Source of the DNA: Actinacidiphila sp. DG2A-62
GTDB lineage: Bacteria; Actinomycetota; Actinomycetes; Streptomycetales; Streptomycetaceae
NCBI RefSeq assembly: GCF_035825295.1
Contig: NZ_JAYMGI010000002.1
Span: 5,881,501 to 5,945,500, forward strand
Length of the DNA stretch: 64,000 nt
Reading direction: 5' to 3'
A program made the position numbers and the translations under genes. Within the stretch, counting starts at the first letter, position 1; each line of letters starts with the position of its first letter. The notes beneath the pieces are model-generated. The model was not told the origin of the DNA. It worked only from the letters and a program-made list of their open reading frames with translations, and did not search any database. Positions 53,548-64,000 of this stretch are shown in pieces.

Positions 53548-53640
53548 CCGCGCCGGCGGACGCGGGCCGTCGCGCGTTGACCGCACACGCGGACGCGGGC
53601 CGTCGCGCGTTGACCGCGCCGGCGGACGCGGGCCGTCGCG
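53546..53640. repeat. 33-bp tandem repeat at the dasD stop codon
   Basis: Units start at 53546, 53579 and 53612, each beginning GACCGC and containing GGACGCGGGCCGTCGCG. The unit length is a multiple of three, so a TGA recurs in the same phase at 53578-53580. Confidence 0.85.
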
Positions 53641-53702
53641 CCGCGTGACGCGCCCGTGCCCCCGGCGGACCCGCCGGGTGCGCCGCGGGCGTGCGTGACC
53701 GG

Positions 53703-53752
53703 GGCGCCGTCGCGGCCGGGACCCTTCCCGTGGGGTCCCGCCGCACGGCGCC
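53703..53752 (+). terminator. Nested hairpin downstream of the das operon
   Basis: GGCGCCGT (53703-53710) pairs with ACGGCGCC (53745-53752), and inside it GGGACCC (53718-53724) pairs with GGGTCCC (53733-53739). It is followed by CTTCC. It is the likely operon terminator. Apart from the repeat and this hairpin I see nothing in 53548-53886. Confidence 0.55.
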
Positions 53753-53886
53753 CTTCCGCGTTCCCGGCGCGGCCGCGGAGCACCTGACATATCGGCGGGC
53801 CGCCGCTGGCCCGGCGGCGCCGGGGCCGGACACGATCGTGCGCAGGGACGACCACCTGACGCACGAGTGACCGACGAGAGGCCGCC

Positions 53887-54372
53887 ATGCTCACCAGAAT
53901 CGACCACATCGGGATCGCCTGCTTCGACCTGGACGCCACCGCGGACTTCTACTGCCGCACCTATGGGTTCACCGTGGCGAGCGTCGAGAGCAGCGCGGAG
54001 ATGGGCGTACGCGAGGCGATGCTGCGGGTCGGCGGCACCGACGACGGCGGCGCGCAGTGGATCCAGCTGCTGGAGCCGTACGGCGAGGGCGGCGCGGTCG
54101 CCGACTGGCTCGCCAAGCACGGCGAGGGCGTGCACCACATCGCCTTCGGCACCGCGGACGTGGAGGCGGCGACCGCGGCCGCGCGGGACCGGGGGGTGCG
54201 GTCGGTGTACCCGGCCGCGCGGCCCGGCTCGCGCGGCTCGCTGATCAACTTCCTGCACCCCAAGGACTGCCACGGGGTGCTGACCGAACTGGTCACCGCT
54301 GCCGGAGCGGACGGCGCGGCGACCGGCGACGGTCCGGCTCAGCCGGTCGTCCAGCGCGGGGTGCGGGCGTAG
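53887..54372 (+). CDS. VOC-family protein, methylmalonyl-CoA-epimerase-like
   Basis: A 161-residue vicinal-oxygen-chelate protein. It has paired beta-alpha-beta-beta-beta modules: IDHIGIACFDLDATADFY at the start and GVHHIAFGTADVEAAT near residue 85. Metal ligands are plausibly His7, Gln near residue 58, His81-82 and Glu near residue 135 (GVLTELV). The length and motif set resemble methylmalonyl-CoA epimerase, but other VOC activities cannot be excluded. GAGAGG lies upstream of the ATG. The last 34 bp overlap the convergent hemerythrin-domain gene. Confidence 0.8.
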   Translation: MLTRIDHIGIACFDLDATADFYCRTYGFTVASVESSAEMGVREAMLRVGGTDDGGAQWIQLLEPYGEGGAVADWLAKHGEGVHHIAFGTADVEAATAAARDRGVRSVYPAARPGSRGSLINFLHPKDCHGVLTELVTAAGADGAATGDGPAQPVVQRGVRA

Positions 54373-55006
54373 CGCGGCTGGAACACCCGCCGGTACAGCA
54401 CCCGTACCGGCGGGGGCAGCAGCCCCAGCACGTGCTTGACCGTCGCCTCGGGCGCGTCGTCCAGCAGCCACGCCAGATACGCGCCGCCGCCCTTGAGGCC
54501 GTTGGTCTTGCGCATGTAGTCGGTGTAGTGGTCCCAGCCGGCCTGGCCGAGGTGGGTCTCCACCAGCGCCAGCGCCCGGTCCTCCTCGTGCTCCATGTGC
54601 GCGCCGAGCGCGTCGGCCAGCTCCCGGACCTCGGCCACCAGCTGCTCGCCGCCGCCGGCGCCGGAGCCCAGCACGGCGTCGATCGAGGCGAGCAGCGGGT
54701 CGATCCTGCCGTGCTCGGCCTCCATCAGGTCGAGCACCCCGATCTCCGCCGGGGAGGTGATCTTCTCCCGCAGCGGCGGCCACAGGGTGACGTCCTCGCC
54801 GACGTGGTGGACGTGCAGCTGGTGCTTGAAGGTCGCCCAGCCGTTGCGCACCGGCTGCTCGCCGGCCGGCCGGCGGTCGCGGCGGCGGTCAGCCGCCGCA
54901 GGTCGCGGGTGAAGGCGTCGTGCGAGAAGTACATCATCGAGAAGTCGATGACGCCGTCGGGCACGCTGCGCTGCCGGGGAGCGCTGCCCAGGCTGCCGTT
55001 GGTCAT
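54339..55006 (-). CDS. Hemerythrin-domain protein (apparent -1 frameshift)
   Basis: A four-helix-bundle hemerythrin/HHE cation-binding protein that would bind a di-iron centre. The N-terminal part (MTNGSLGSAPRQRS, then MMYFSHDAFTRDLRRLTAAA) is in one frame, which would stop at 54725. The rest (GWATFKHQLHVHHVGEDVTL, then MEAEHGRIDPLL and ALGAHMEHEEDRAL) is in the next frame and ends at 54339. The His/Glu ligands are all in place: H-D, H-HVHH-E, E-H-R and H-E-HEE. One extra base in the GC tract at 54860-54874 restores a protein of about 222 residues. Hemerythrin-domain proteins sense or bind oxygen or nitric oxide. An NsrR-like inverted repeat lies upstream. Confidence 0.8.
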
Positions 55007-55081
55007 GACGAATCTCCCTAGAGGTCGGTTCCGTGTTCACCCCACCGCGGACCGTCACCGCGCGCAGGGAGGCTTGACCGC

Positions 55082-55105
55082 GATGCATTCAATCCACAAT
55101 GTATC
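55082..55105 (-). promoter_or_regulatory. NsrR-like inverted repeat upstream of the hemerythrin gene
   Basis: GATGCATT (55082-55089) and AATGTATC (55098-55105) form a near-perfect inverted repeat; on the minus strand one arm reads AAGATACATT, which resembles an NsrR half-site. The 8-bp spacing is longer than in typical NsrR sites. The region 55080-55135 is unusually AT-rich for this window. Confidence 0.4.
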
Positions 55106-55159
55106 TTAGTCACTGAAATATCTGAAGTGCTATCGGGACGTGCGCGGTGACGGCGCAGG

Positions 55160-56718
55160 TCAGAGCGGCGCGTCGGCCGTCCCGGCCGGATCGAGGTCGG
55201 CCGGATCGCGGTCGGCCAGGGCGCGGTCGGCCAGGGCGCGGTCGACCAGGGCGGGGGCCGCGCCGGTGTAGCCGGCCGGGTCGCACAGCCGGTCCAGCTC
55301 GGCCGTGGTGAGCCGCCCGGCCAGCTCGGGGCGTCCGGCCAGCACCTCGGCCAGCGGCAGACCCGAGGCGGCGGACCGCGCCGACGCCTCGCTCAGCACC
55401 TGCTTGGCCGCCGCCCGGCCGAGCACCGGCGCCAGCACCGCGGCGATCCGCTCGGAGACCACCTGGCCGCCGGTCAGGCCGAGGTTGGCGCGCATCCGGT
55501 CGGCGCGCACCTCCAGGCCCGCCGCCAGCTCGGCCCCGGTACGGGCCGCGCCGCCGGTCAACCGCAGCAGCTCGCGCAGCAGTTGCCACTCGGCGTGCCA
55601 CGCGCCCGCCGAGCGCTCGTCCTCCGCGAGCAGGCACTGCGTCAACCCCGCGGCGAGCACCGGCACTTGGAGCGCCGCACTGCGGATCAGCGTGGCCAGC
55701 ACCGGATTGCGCTTGTGCGGCATCGCCGAGGACGCGCCGCGGCCCGCGCCGCCCGCGGGCTCGGCCACCTCGCCGACCTCGGTACGCGCCAGCGCCTGCA
55801 CGTCCACCGCGATCTTGCCGAGCGCGCCCGCGGTGAGGGCGAGCGCGGCGGCCAGGTCCGCGAACGGCGTGCGCAGCGCGTGCCAGGGCAGCGCCGGCCG
55901 GGCCAGCCCGGTCTCCGCCGCGAACGCCTCGGCCAGCGCGTCCGCGTACGCGCCCGGGTCCACCGCGGGGTGGTCCGGGTCGGTGCGCGCCGCCGCACCG
56001 AACCAGCCGTCCACGCGGGCGTACTCGACGTAGCCGGCCAGCGTGCCCGCCGCGCCGCCCAGCGACACCGGCAGCCCGCCGTCCAGCAACCGGTCGATCC
56101 GGGCCACCGCGTCCAGCAGCGACCGCCGCCAGCCCGCGGCCTTCAGCCCGAACGTCGTCGGCACCGCGTGCAGCGCCAGCGTGCGGCCGGTCATCGGGGT
56201 GTCGCGGTGCCGCTCGGCGAGCGCGCGCAGCGACCGCGCGGCGTCCAGCAGGTCGGCCCGTACGATCCGCAGTGTGCGGTCGGCCACCAGCATCGCGCCG
56301 GTGTCCAGCACGTCCTGGCTGGTCGAGCCGCGGTGCACGTAGGGCGCCGCGGCCGGGTCGCGGGCGGCGACCTCCCGGGTCAGCGCCTGCACCAGGCCGA
56401 CCACCGGGTTCGCGGTCTCCCGCGCGGCCAGCGCCAGGGCGCGCAGGTCCAGTGAACCGGCCCGGGCCGCCGCGCCGATCGCCTCGGCCGCCGACGGCGG
56501 CACCACGCCGAGTCGCGCCTGCGCGCGCGCCAGCGCGGCCTCCGCGTCGAGCATCGCCCGCAGCCACGCCGTGTCGCTCACCGCCGCCTCGGCCGCGGTC
56601 CCGGCCCGCACCGGCGACAGCAGCCCGGCGTCCACGAGCACGGGATCGACGAGCAGGGGGTCGGCGAGTACGCGGTCGCCGGGCCGCGGGGCCGCCGGGC
56701 GGCGGGCGGCCGGGGTGC

Positions 56719-56722
<4 letters not shown>
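55160..56722 (-). CDS. CreD-like nitrosuccinate lyase (fumarase/aspartase superfamily)
   Basis: A 520-residue member of the aspartase/fumarase superfamily. The signature loop GASSAMPHKRNP (residues ~333-344) carries the catalytic Ser, and other superfamily regions are VHRGSTSQDVLDTGAM and the HAVPTTFGLKAAGWRR segment. General annotation would be 'adenylosuccinate-lyase/PcaB-like'. Because it overlaps by 4 bp a CreE-type flavin monooxygenase, the likeliest role is CreD: elimination of nitrous acid from nitrosuccinate to give fumarate. The C-terminus has a repeated DRALADRALADRDPADLDPA tail, cited as RALADRALADRDPAD. 3-carboxymuconate cycloisomerase is the main alternative, but no protocatechuate genes are nearby. 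Confidence 0.8.
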
Positions 56723-58872
<2,150 letters not shown>

Positions 58873-58979
58873 GGGACTCCCCTGTGACGGTCGGACGACC
58901 CGACTCGATGCGTCCCGGATCGTGTCAGCGCGGCCCCGCGCGCGGCCAAGGGGGACGGCGATGATCCGTCAAGTCCCGG

Positions 58980-58999
58980 CAGGTCCGGGGCCTGACCTG
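58980..58999. promoter_or_regulatory. CAGGTC-N8-GACCTG palindrome in the divergent promoter
   Basis: A perfect 6-bp inverted repeat with an 8-bp spacer, between the divergent CreE-like and quinone-reductase-like genes. It could be an operator for a cluster regulator outside the window. Confidence 0.4.
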
Positions 59000-59056
59000 A
59001 CAGACCCTCGCGTGGTTTGCGCGGCCGCGCGCCGCCCCGGTGCCAGGCTGGCGAGC

Positions 59057-60058
59057 ATGCGAGCGGCCTACATCGAGCACCTCGGGACACCCGACGACAT
59101 CCGCTACGGCGACCTGTCGGCGCCGGTGCCGGGACCCACCGACGTCCTGGTCGACGTCATCGCCACCACCGTCAACCCGGTCGACACCTTCGTGCGCTCG
59201 GGGGTGTTCCGCACCCCGCTGTCCTTCCCGCACGTGATCAGCCGCGACCTGGTCGGCACGGTGGCCGCCGTGCCGCCGGCCGAGACCCGGTTCGCCGTCG
59301 GCGACCTGGTGTGGTCCAACAGCCTCGGCCACGGCGGCCGGCAGGGCCCGGCCGCCGAGCAGGCCGCGGTGCCGGCCGACCGGCTCTATCCGGTGCCCGC
59401 GGGGACCGACCCGGAGCAGCTGGTGGCGGTGGTCCACCCGGGCGGCACCGCCTACCTCGCGCTGTTCACCCACGCCAGGGTGCTGCCCGGCGAGACGGTG
59501 TTCGTCGCGGGCGCCGGCGGCAACGTCGGCTCGGCCGCGGTGGTGATGGCCGTCGAGGCCGGCGCCCGGGTGGTGGCGACCGCCTCGGCCGCCGACGCCG
59601 GCCACGTCCGCTCGCTGGGCGCGGCCGTGGTGCACGACTACCGCGACCCGGAGCTGGCCGAGAAGCTGGCCCGCACCGAGAGCGACCGGATCGACGTGTG
59701 GCTGGACTGCTTCGGCGCCAACGACCTGGCCGCCGCGGTCCCGCTGCTGGCGCCGCGCGGCCGGATCGTGCTGCTGGCCGGCGTCGCCGCCCGCCCCGAA
59801 CTGCCCGTCGGCCCCTTCTACATGAAGGACGCGGCGATCCTCGGCTTCGTCATCTCGCACGCCACCACCGCCGAACTCGCCGCCGCCTCGGTCGCGATCA
59901 ACCGGCTGGCGGCGGCGGGGAGGCTGCGCCCGCGCGCGGTCGAGCGGGCCCCGCTGAGCACGGCCGCCGACGCCCACCGGCGGATGGAGAAACGCGAACT
60001 GTCCGGCCGCAGGCTGCTGCTGCGCCCGGACCTGGACCGGCCCACGGAGTCGTCATGA
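59057..60058 (+). CDS. Zinc-independent MDR-family quinone oxidoreductase
   Basis: A 333-residue medium-chain dehydrogenase/reductase of the NADPH:quinone oxidoreductase type. The N-terminal GroES-like part is MRAAYIEHLGTPDDIRYG, the nucleotide site is VFVAGAGGNVGSAAVVMA, and zinc-binding cysteines are absent. It overlaps by 4 bp the following aromatic hydroxylase gene, so the two are co-expressed. The ATG at 59057 is preferred because the upstream frame lies in the divergent promoter. It likely reduces a quinone or enone made in the pathway. Confidence 0.85.
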   Translation: MRAAYIEHLGTPDDIRYGDLSAPVPGPTDVLVDVIATTVNPVDTFVRSGVFRTPLSFPHVISRDLVGTVAAVPPAETRFAVGDLVWSNSLGHGGRQGPAAEQAAVPADRLYPVPAGTDPEQLVAVVHPGGTAYLALFTHARVLPGETVFVAGAGGNVGSAAVVMAVEAGARVVATASAADAGHVRSLGAAVVHDYRDPELAEKLARTESDRIDVWLDCFGANDLAAAVPLLAPRGRIVLLAGVAARPELPVGPFYMKDAAILGFVISHATTAELAAASVAINRLAAAGRLRPRAVERAPLSTAADAHRRMEKRELSGRRLLLRPDLDRPTESS

Positions 60059-61452
60059 CAGCGCCCGGCACGTCCCCCTCGTCCCCCGCCCCCGAGCCCG
60101 CTGAGCCCGCTGAGCGCGACCGGCCCTTCGAGCCCGCCCGGCCCTTCGAGCCCGCCCGGCCCTTCGAGCCCGCCGAGCCCCTGGGGCCCGCCGAGCCCCT
60201 GGGGCCCGCCGAGCCCCTGGGGCCCGCCGAGCGCTCGGGGCGCTCCGCGCCCCCGGCGGCCACGCCCTCGCCGCTGCACGTCGCCGTCGCGGGCGGCGGC
60301 ATCGGCGGCCTGGCCACCGCGCTCGCCCTGTCCCGCCGCGGCCACCGGGTCACCGTGCTGGAGCGCAACGAGGACTTCACCGAGTTGGGCGCCGGCATCC
60401 AGCTCGCACCCAACGCCTTCCACGCCCTGGACCGGCTCGGCGTCGGCGCCGACGTGCGCGACCTCGCGGTCTTCATCGGCGAACTGCGCCTGATGGACGG
60501 CACCACCGACGAGACCATCACCGCCATGCCGCTCACCGGCGCGTACCGCGAGCGCTACGGCAACCCGTACGCCGTCGTCCACCGCACCGACCTCTACCGG
60601 CCGCTGCTGGCCGCCTGCCGGGCCGCCGCGGACGTCGAGCTGCGCACCCGCGCGGCGGTCACCGGCTACCGCCAGGACGGCGAGGTCGCGGTGGCCGAAC
60701 TCGCCGGCGGCGGGCGGGTCGAGGCGGACGCGCTGATCGGCGCGGACGGCATCCGCTCGGCGGTCCGCGCCCGGCTGGTGGGCGACGGTGAGCCGCGGGT
60801 GTCCGGCCACACCATCTACCGCTCGGTGATCCCGATGGAGCGCGTCCCGCGGGAGCTGCGCTCGGACGCGGTCACCCTGTGGGCCGGGCCCAAGTGGCAC
60901 TTCGTGCACTACCCCATCAGCGGCGGCCGGGACCTGAACCTGGCCGCCACCCGCGACGACGGCGCCACCGAGGCGGTCGCCGGGGTGCCGGTGGCGCGCG
61001 ACCTGGTCCTCGGCGCCTTCCCTGGCCTGGGCGCCATCGCCCGGCGGCTGCTGGAGCTGGGCGCCGACTGGCGCAGCTGGGTGCTGTGCGACCGCGACCC
61101 GGTGGACGGCTGGACCGACGGCCGGGTGGCGCTGCTCGGCGACGCCGCGCACCCGATGCTCCAGTACGCGGCGCAGGGCGCCTGCATGGCGCTGGAGGAC
61201 GCGGTGCTGCTCGGCGACCTGCTGGACGGCCCGGCCGCCGCGGTGCCGGCCCGGCTGACCGCGTACAACGACGCGCGCCGCGCGCGCACCGCCAAGGCCC
61301 AGTGGATCGCCCGGGAGATGGGCCGGCAGGTCTACCACCCGGAGGGCGTCGCGGCCAAGGAGCGCAACGCGATGCTCTCCGCGCTGTCCGCCGACGACCT
61401 CTACCGCAAGGTCGACTGGGTGCACGGCGCGCGTGACTTCACCGCCGCGTGA
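60055..61452 (+). CDS. FAD-dependent aromatic hydroxylase (salicylate/3-hydroxybenzoate hydroxylase-like)
   Basis: A 465-residue class A flavin monooxygenase. The first 75 residues are a low-complexity N-terminal extension with repeats RPFEPA (three times) and EPLGPA (three times). The conserved core follows: GGGIGGLATALALSRRGH with TVLERNEDF, the NAD(P)H-linked VIGADGIRSAVRARL-type DG motif (seen as IGADGIRSAVR) and the GD motif VALLGDAAHPMLQYAAQGA. Close relatives hydroxylate salicylate or 3-hydroxybenzoate. ATG 60055 overlaps the upstream stop (ATGA). Hydroxylation of an aromatic precursor of the product is the likely task. Confidence 0.88.
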   Translation: MTAPGTSPSSPAPEPAEPAERDRPFEPARPFEPARPFEPAEPLGPAEPLGPAEPLGPAERSGRSAPPAATPSPLHVAVAGGGIGGLATALALSRRGHRVTVLERNEDFTELGAGIQLAPNAFHALDRLGVGADVRDLAVFIGELRLMDGTTDETITAMPLTGAYRERYGNPYAVVHRTDLYRPLLAACRAAADVELRTRAAVTGYRQDGEVAVAELAGGGRVEADALIGADGIRSAVRARLVGDGEPRVSGHTIYRSVIPMERVPRELRSDAVTLWAGPKWHFVHYPISGGRDLNLAATRDDGATEAVAGVPVARDLVLGAFPGLGAIARRLLELGADWRSWVLCDRDPVDGWTDGRVALLGDAAHPMLQYAAQGACMALEDAVLLGDLLDGPAAAVPARLTAYNDARRARTAKAQWIAREMGRQVYHPEGVAAKERNAMLSALSADDLYRKVDWVHGARDFTAA

Positions 61453-61536
61453 GCGTTCGCCCCTGGGGCGCGCCCGCGGCGGCCCGCACCCATCGCTGAC
61501 AACCGCCATGCCATGAGTCGAGAAGAGGGAAGTGCC

Positions 61537-62102
61537 ATGACGCAGACCGAGGCCGGGACCGGCCAGCACCCGACCACGTTCCTGGTGCGCGCCGAGATCC
61601 ACGTGGACGCCAGCCCGCAGGAGCTGTACGACGTGGTCAGCGACCTGCCGCGCAGCGGCGAGTGGAGCCCGGAGTGCAAGGGCGGCGAGTGGGTCGTGGG
61701 GGAGCCGGGCCAGGTCGGCTCCATCTTCCGCGGCGACAACCTGCGCAGCACCGAGGTGGTCCCCTGGGCGCCGGTGATCCGCGGCCCCTGGCAGACCGAG
61801 TCCGAGGTGGTCGAGGCGGTGCCCGGCAAGGTCTTCCGCTGGGTGGTCCTCAACAGCGCGCGCGGCCGCCAGGAGAGCGTGTGGTCCTACGAGATCGAGC
61901 CGGCCCCGGCGGCGGCTCGACCCTGGTCCACCACTACCGCCTCGGCCGCCTCACCGAGGGCCTGACCAAGATCTTCGAGAACCTCGACGACGCCGGCCGG
62001 GCGCGCTTCGTGCGCGAGTGGAACGCCAAGCTGTCCGACGAGGCCCGGGTCTCGGTCGAGGGCATCAAGAAGTACGTCGAGAGCGGCGCCGCCGCCCGCT
62101 GA
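61537..62102 (+). CDS. SRPBCC (START-like) protein (apparent -1 frameshift)
   Basis: A START/SRPBCC-fold protein of about 188 residues, as in polyketide cyclases or aromatases and ligand-binding proteins. The first frame starts ATG 61537 (MTQTEAGTG) with GAAGAGGGA upstream, and contains HVDASPQELYDVVSDLPRSG (cited as VDASPQELYDVVSD) and WSPECKGGEW. Near 61903-61914 the coding sense moves to the -1 frame, where HHYRLGRLTEGLTKIFENLD continues to the stop at 62102. One extra G in the CCCCGG tract restores the frame. It lies with aromatic oxidation genes, so a role in binding or cyclising an aromatic substrate is plausible. Confidence 0.78.
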
Positions 62103-62105
62103 CCA

Positions 62106-62145
62106 CGAAGGGGGGCCCGCACCGTCAGGTGCGGGCCCCCCTTCG
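62106..62145. terminator. Bidirectional hairpin terminator
   Basis: A perfect 18-bp stem (62106-62123 with 62128-62145) with a GTCA loop lies between the convergent SRPBCC and flavodoxin genes. Confidence 0.9.
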
Positions 62146-62182
62146 CGTCGGACCCGGGCTCCGCGGCCCCGGGCCCCGCCGG

Positions 62183-62794
62183 TCAGCCGCGCGCCGCCGC
62201 CAGCGCCGCGGCCACCGACGCGATCCGCGCCCCGAGGTGGCGGGCCGTCTCCGCGTCGGCCTTGGTGACCGCCTCGGCGCCCTCGTCGACGTTGGCCTGC
62301 GCGCCGACGCCGAGGTAGAAGCCGAGCCGGTTCAGATCGTGCTCGGAGGCGGTGGAGGAGTTCCAGCCGGGCAGCAGGCCGAGGCTGACCCACACCATGC
62401 CGTGCTGCGCGGCCAGCACCGACAGCGCCTGGAGGGTGTTGAGCTTGTCGCCGCTCTTGGCGCCGGAGACGGTGAAGCCGGCCGCCGCCTTGCCGTCCCA
62501 GGCGCGCCGCGACCAGCGCGGCGAGGTCGCCTCGGCGAACGCCTGGAAGGCCGCGGCGGCGGCGCCCATGTAGGTGGGCGTGCCGAACACGATCCCGTCC
62601 GCGGCGTCCAGGAACTCCCAGTCCGCGTCCGTCATCGACTCCACCGCGACGGTGCGGACCAGCGCGCCGGACTCCTGCGCGCCGGCCCGCACCGCGTCCG
62701 CGAGCACCTCGGTGTGGCCGTACCCCGAGTGGTAGGCCACCGCGACCCGCGGCGCGGCCGCGGCACGGTCCGGGTCCGGCCGGCCGCCGCTCAC
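62183..62794 (-). CDS. WrbA-like flavodoxin / NAD(P)H:quinone oxidoreductase
   Basis: A 203-residue flavodoxin-fold protein. The FMN phosphate loop is YHSGYGHTEVLAD (residues ~22-34). Further FMN-contact segments are GTPTYMGAAAAAFQAF and SGAKSGDKLNTLQAL. WrbA-type enzymes reduce quinones with two electrons. The GTG at 62792-62794 overlaps the stop of the upstream monooxygenase by 4 bp (GTGA). It is probably a redox partner in the pathway or protects against quinone products. Confidence 0.87.
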   Translation of the reverse strand: MSGGRPDPDRAAAAPRVAVAYHSGYGHTEVLADAVRAGAQESGALVRTVAVESMTDADWEFLDAADGIVFGTPTYMGAAAAAFQAFAEATSPRWSRRAWDGKAAAGFTVSGAKSGDKLNTLQALSVLAAQHGMVWVSLGLLPGWNSSTASEHDLNRLGFYLGVGAQANVDEGAEAVTKADAETARHLGARIASVAAALAAARG

Positions 62795-63999
62795 CGCGTC
62801 CCCCCGTCCGCCGCCTGGTCCGCCTGGTCCGCCGGGCCCGCGGCCCGGACCGCGGCCGGCTCCGCCGCCGGGTCCTGCGGCGCCTTCCGCGGCAGGACCA
62901 GCTCCAGCTCCGCCGCCAGGTGCTCCAGGTCGTCCAGGTGGCCGTGCGCGGCGATGTGCCCGTCGGGCCGCACCAGGTGGTAGCCGCCGCGCCCGCAGCC
63001 GGTGGCCGACAGGGCTGCCGCGCGCGGCAGCCGTACCGTGCGCACCGGGCGGCCCTCGGTCAGCTCCGCCAGCCGCGCCGACCAGGCCGCCGCGCGCACC
63101 GCGGGCGGCACGGTCGCCAGCGTCCAGCCCGAGGGCTGGGCGTCGGGCCCGGCGAAGCCGTGCGCGAGGGCGAGGTCGCGCGGGAAGACCATGCCGGGGC
63201 GCAGCCGGCCCGGGGCGCGGCCGAGCAGTTCGCACGCGGCCCGGCCGCCGGGCCGCTGGGTCGCGCGCACCGGTTCGTAGCGCACCCGCCGCCCGGCCAT
63301 CACCGGGAAGACCAGCCGCGGCACCAGGCCGGAGCGGTCGGCGGCGCGGAAGGCGGCGTCGCGCACGGTGATCCGGGCCGGGGTGTTCGCCATCCAGGCC
63401 CTGGTCTGCCGGTCGGTGTCGGCGATGATCCGGTCGGTGGCCGCGCGCCGCTCGGCGGTGTACTCCGCGAGCAGCGACGACGGCGACTGCCCGCGCAGCA
63501 CCGCGGCGAGCTTCCAGGCCAGGTTGTACGCGTCCTGGATGCCGTTGTTCATGCCCTGGCCGCCGGCCGGGCTGTGCACGTGGGCCGCGTCGCCGGCCAG
63601 GAACACCCGGCCGCGCTGGTACTCGGTGGCCTGCCGGGCGTGCACCCGGTAGACGGTCTGCCACACCGGCTCGGTGATGGTCACCCCGCCGGGGCCGCGC
63701 GCGTCCAGCAGCTCCTGCATGGCCTCCACGGTCACCCGGTGGCCGGCCGGCGCGCCGCCGGGGATCACCGCGAGGATGCGGAAGACCCGGTCGGGCAGCG
63801 GCGCGATCATCAGGGTGCCGGTCGGGGCCTGGTAGTACAGCAGTCGGTCGGCCGGCAGCTCGCCGTCCACCCGCGCGTCCACCAGCGCGAACGCCAGCTC
63901 GTAGGTGCTGCCCTCGAAGCCCGCCCCGATCAGCCGGCGCACGATGCTGGACGCGCCGTCCGCGCCGATCACGAAGCGCGCCCTGATCCGCTCCAGGTC
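62791..63999 (-). CDS. FAD-dependent aromatic polyketide/phenol hydroxylase (3' part; 5' end beyond window)
   Basis: Only the C-terminal ~402 residues are inside the window; the N-terminal FAD-binding GxGxxG is missing because the gene runs off the right edge. The DG motif FVIGADGASSIVRRL is near the edge, and the GD motif is VFLAGDAAHVHSPAGGQGMN followed by DAYNLAWKLAAVL. A thioredoxin-like C-terminal domain typical of the PgaE/MhpA group follows (DGHIAAHGHLDDL). Members hydroxylate angucycline-type polyketides or phenols. It is co-transcribed with the WrbA-like gene. Confidence 0.88.
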   Translation of the reverse strand, partial: DLERIRARFVIGADGASSIVRRLIGAGFEGSTYELAFALVDARVDGELPADRLLYYQAPTGTLMIAPLPDRVFRILAVIPGGAPAGHRVTVEAMQELLDARGPGGVTITEPVWQTVYRVHARQATEYQRGRVFLAGDAAHVHSPAGGQGMNNGIQDAYNLAWKLAAVLRGQSPSSLLAEYTAERRAATDRIIADTDRQTRAWMANTPARITVRDAAFRAADRSGLVPRLVFPVMAGRRVRYEPVRATQRPGGRAACELLGRAPGRLRPGMVFPRDLALAHGFAGPDAQPSGWTLATVPPAVRAAAWSARLAELTEGRPVRTVRLPRAAALSATGCGRGGYHLVRPDGHIAAHGHLDDLEHLAAELELVLPRKAPQDPAAEPAAVRAAGPADQADQAADGGTR

Positions 64000-64000
64000 G

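Overview
The window is a high-G+C actinobacterial chromosome segment, almost certainly from Streptomyces or a close relative in the Streptomycetaceae. The evidence is recognisable core Streptomyces loci: wblC with its attenuator, uvrD2, sigR-rsrA, nrdAB with an adenosylcobalamin riboswitch, and dasR-dasABC. Third-codon G/C bias is strong throughout, and many genes start with GTG or overlap by 4 bp (ATGA/GTGA).

Layout. Bases 1-8.7 kb hold stress and maintenance genes: NudC-type Nudix, mycoredoxin, the UvrD2 helicase, the WblC antibiotic-response regulator behind a leader ORF and terminator, an ABC1-type kinase, a ThiF-like protein and a YgjP-type metallopeptidase. Bases 8.8-12 kb are a TerD/AIM24 gene trio. 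Bases 12-21.4 kb carry a Nudix gene, a DUF2342 zinc-metalloprotease relative, an NAD-dependent epimerase, moaE, a PDZ/Lon-like protease and a UPF0182 membrane protein. Bases 21.4-24.3 kb contain two identical initiator tRNA genes flanking a Sel1-repeat protein and a four-copy 80-bp repeat. Bases 24.4-34 kb include a HEAT-repeat protein, a Fur-family regulator, hisN, a TetR regulator, an SMR transporter, rsgA, aroA, an M50-type peptidase and an SRAP protein. Bases 34-41.3 kb hold sigR-rsrA, two HD-GYP-type membrane proteins, a TPR protein and def. Bases 41.3-45.5 kb hold nrdAB with NrdR boxes and a cobalamin riboswitch, plus a divergent GlxA-type regulator. Bases 45.5-53.6 kb hold mctP with its DUF3311 partner and the N-acetylglucosamine system dasR / dasABCD with dre operators.

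From about 54.3 kb to the right edge the gene content changes to accessory metabolism. The pair at 55160-58872 looks like a CreE-type aspartate N-monooxygenase and a CreD-type nitrosuccinate lyase, the two enzymes that make nitrous acid from aspartate for N-N bond formation. Beside it are an NADPH:quinone-reductase-like protein, two aromatic FAD hydroxylases, an SRPBCC protein and a WrbA-like flavodoxin. I read this as the left part of an uncharacterised biosynthetic cluster, possibly for a diazo, nitroso or other N-N product. It continues beyond the window. A hemerythrin-domain gene with a possible nitric-oxide-type operator sits at its edge.

Two sequence-wide oddities deserve attention. First, four genes (uvrD2, a tetR, the hemerythrin gene and the SRPBCC gene) each need one extra base in a G/C tract to restore the family frame, which suggests systematic single-base deletions in the assembly. 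Second, short tandem duplications repeatedly sit on or just after stop codons (moaE, the PPA1309 gene, rsrA, dasD). In nrdB such a repeat follows the normal C-terminus and no stop remains, so the frame runs into the def gene on the other strand.
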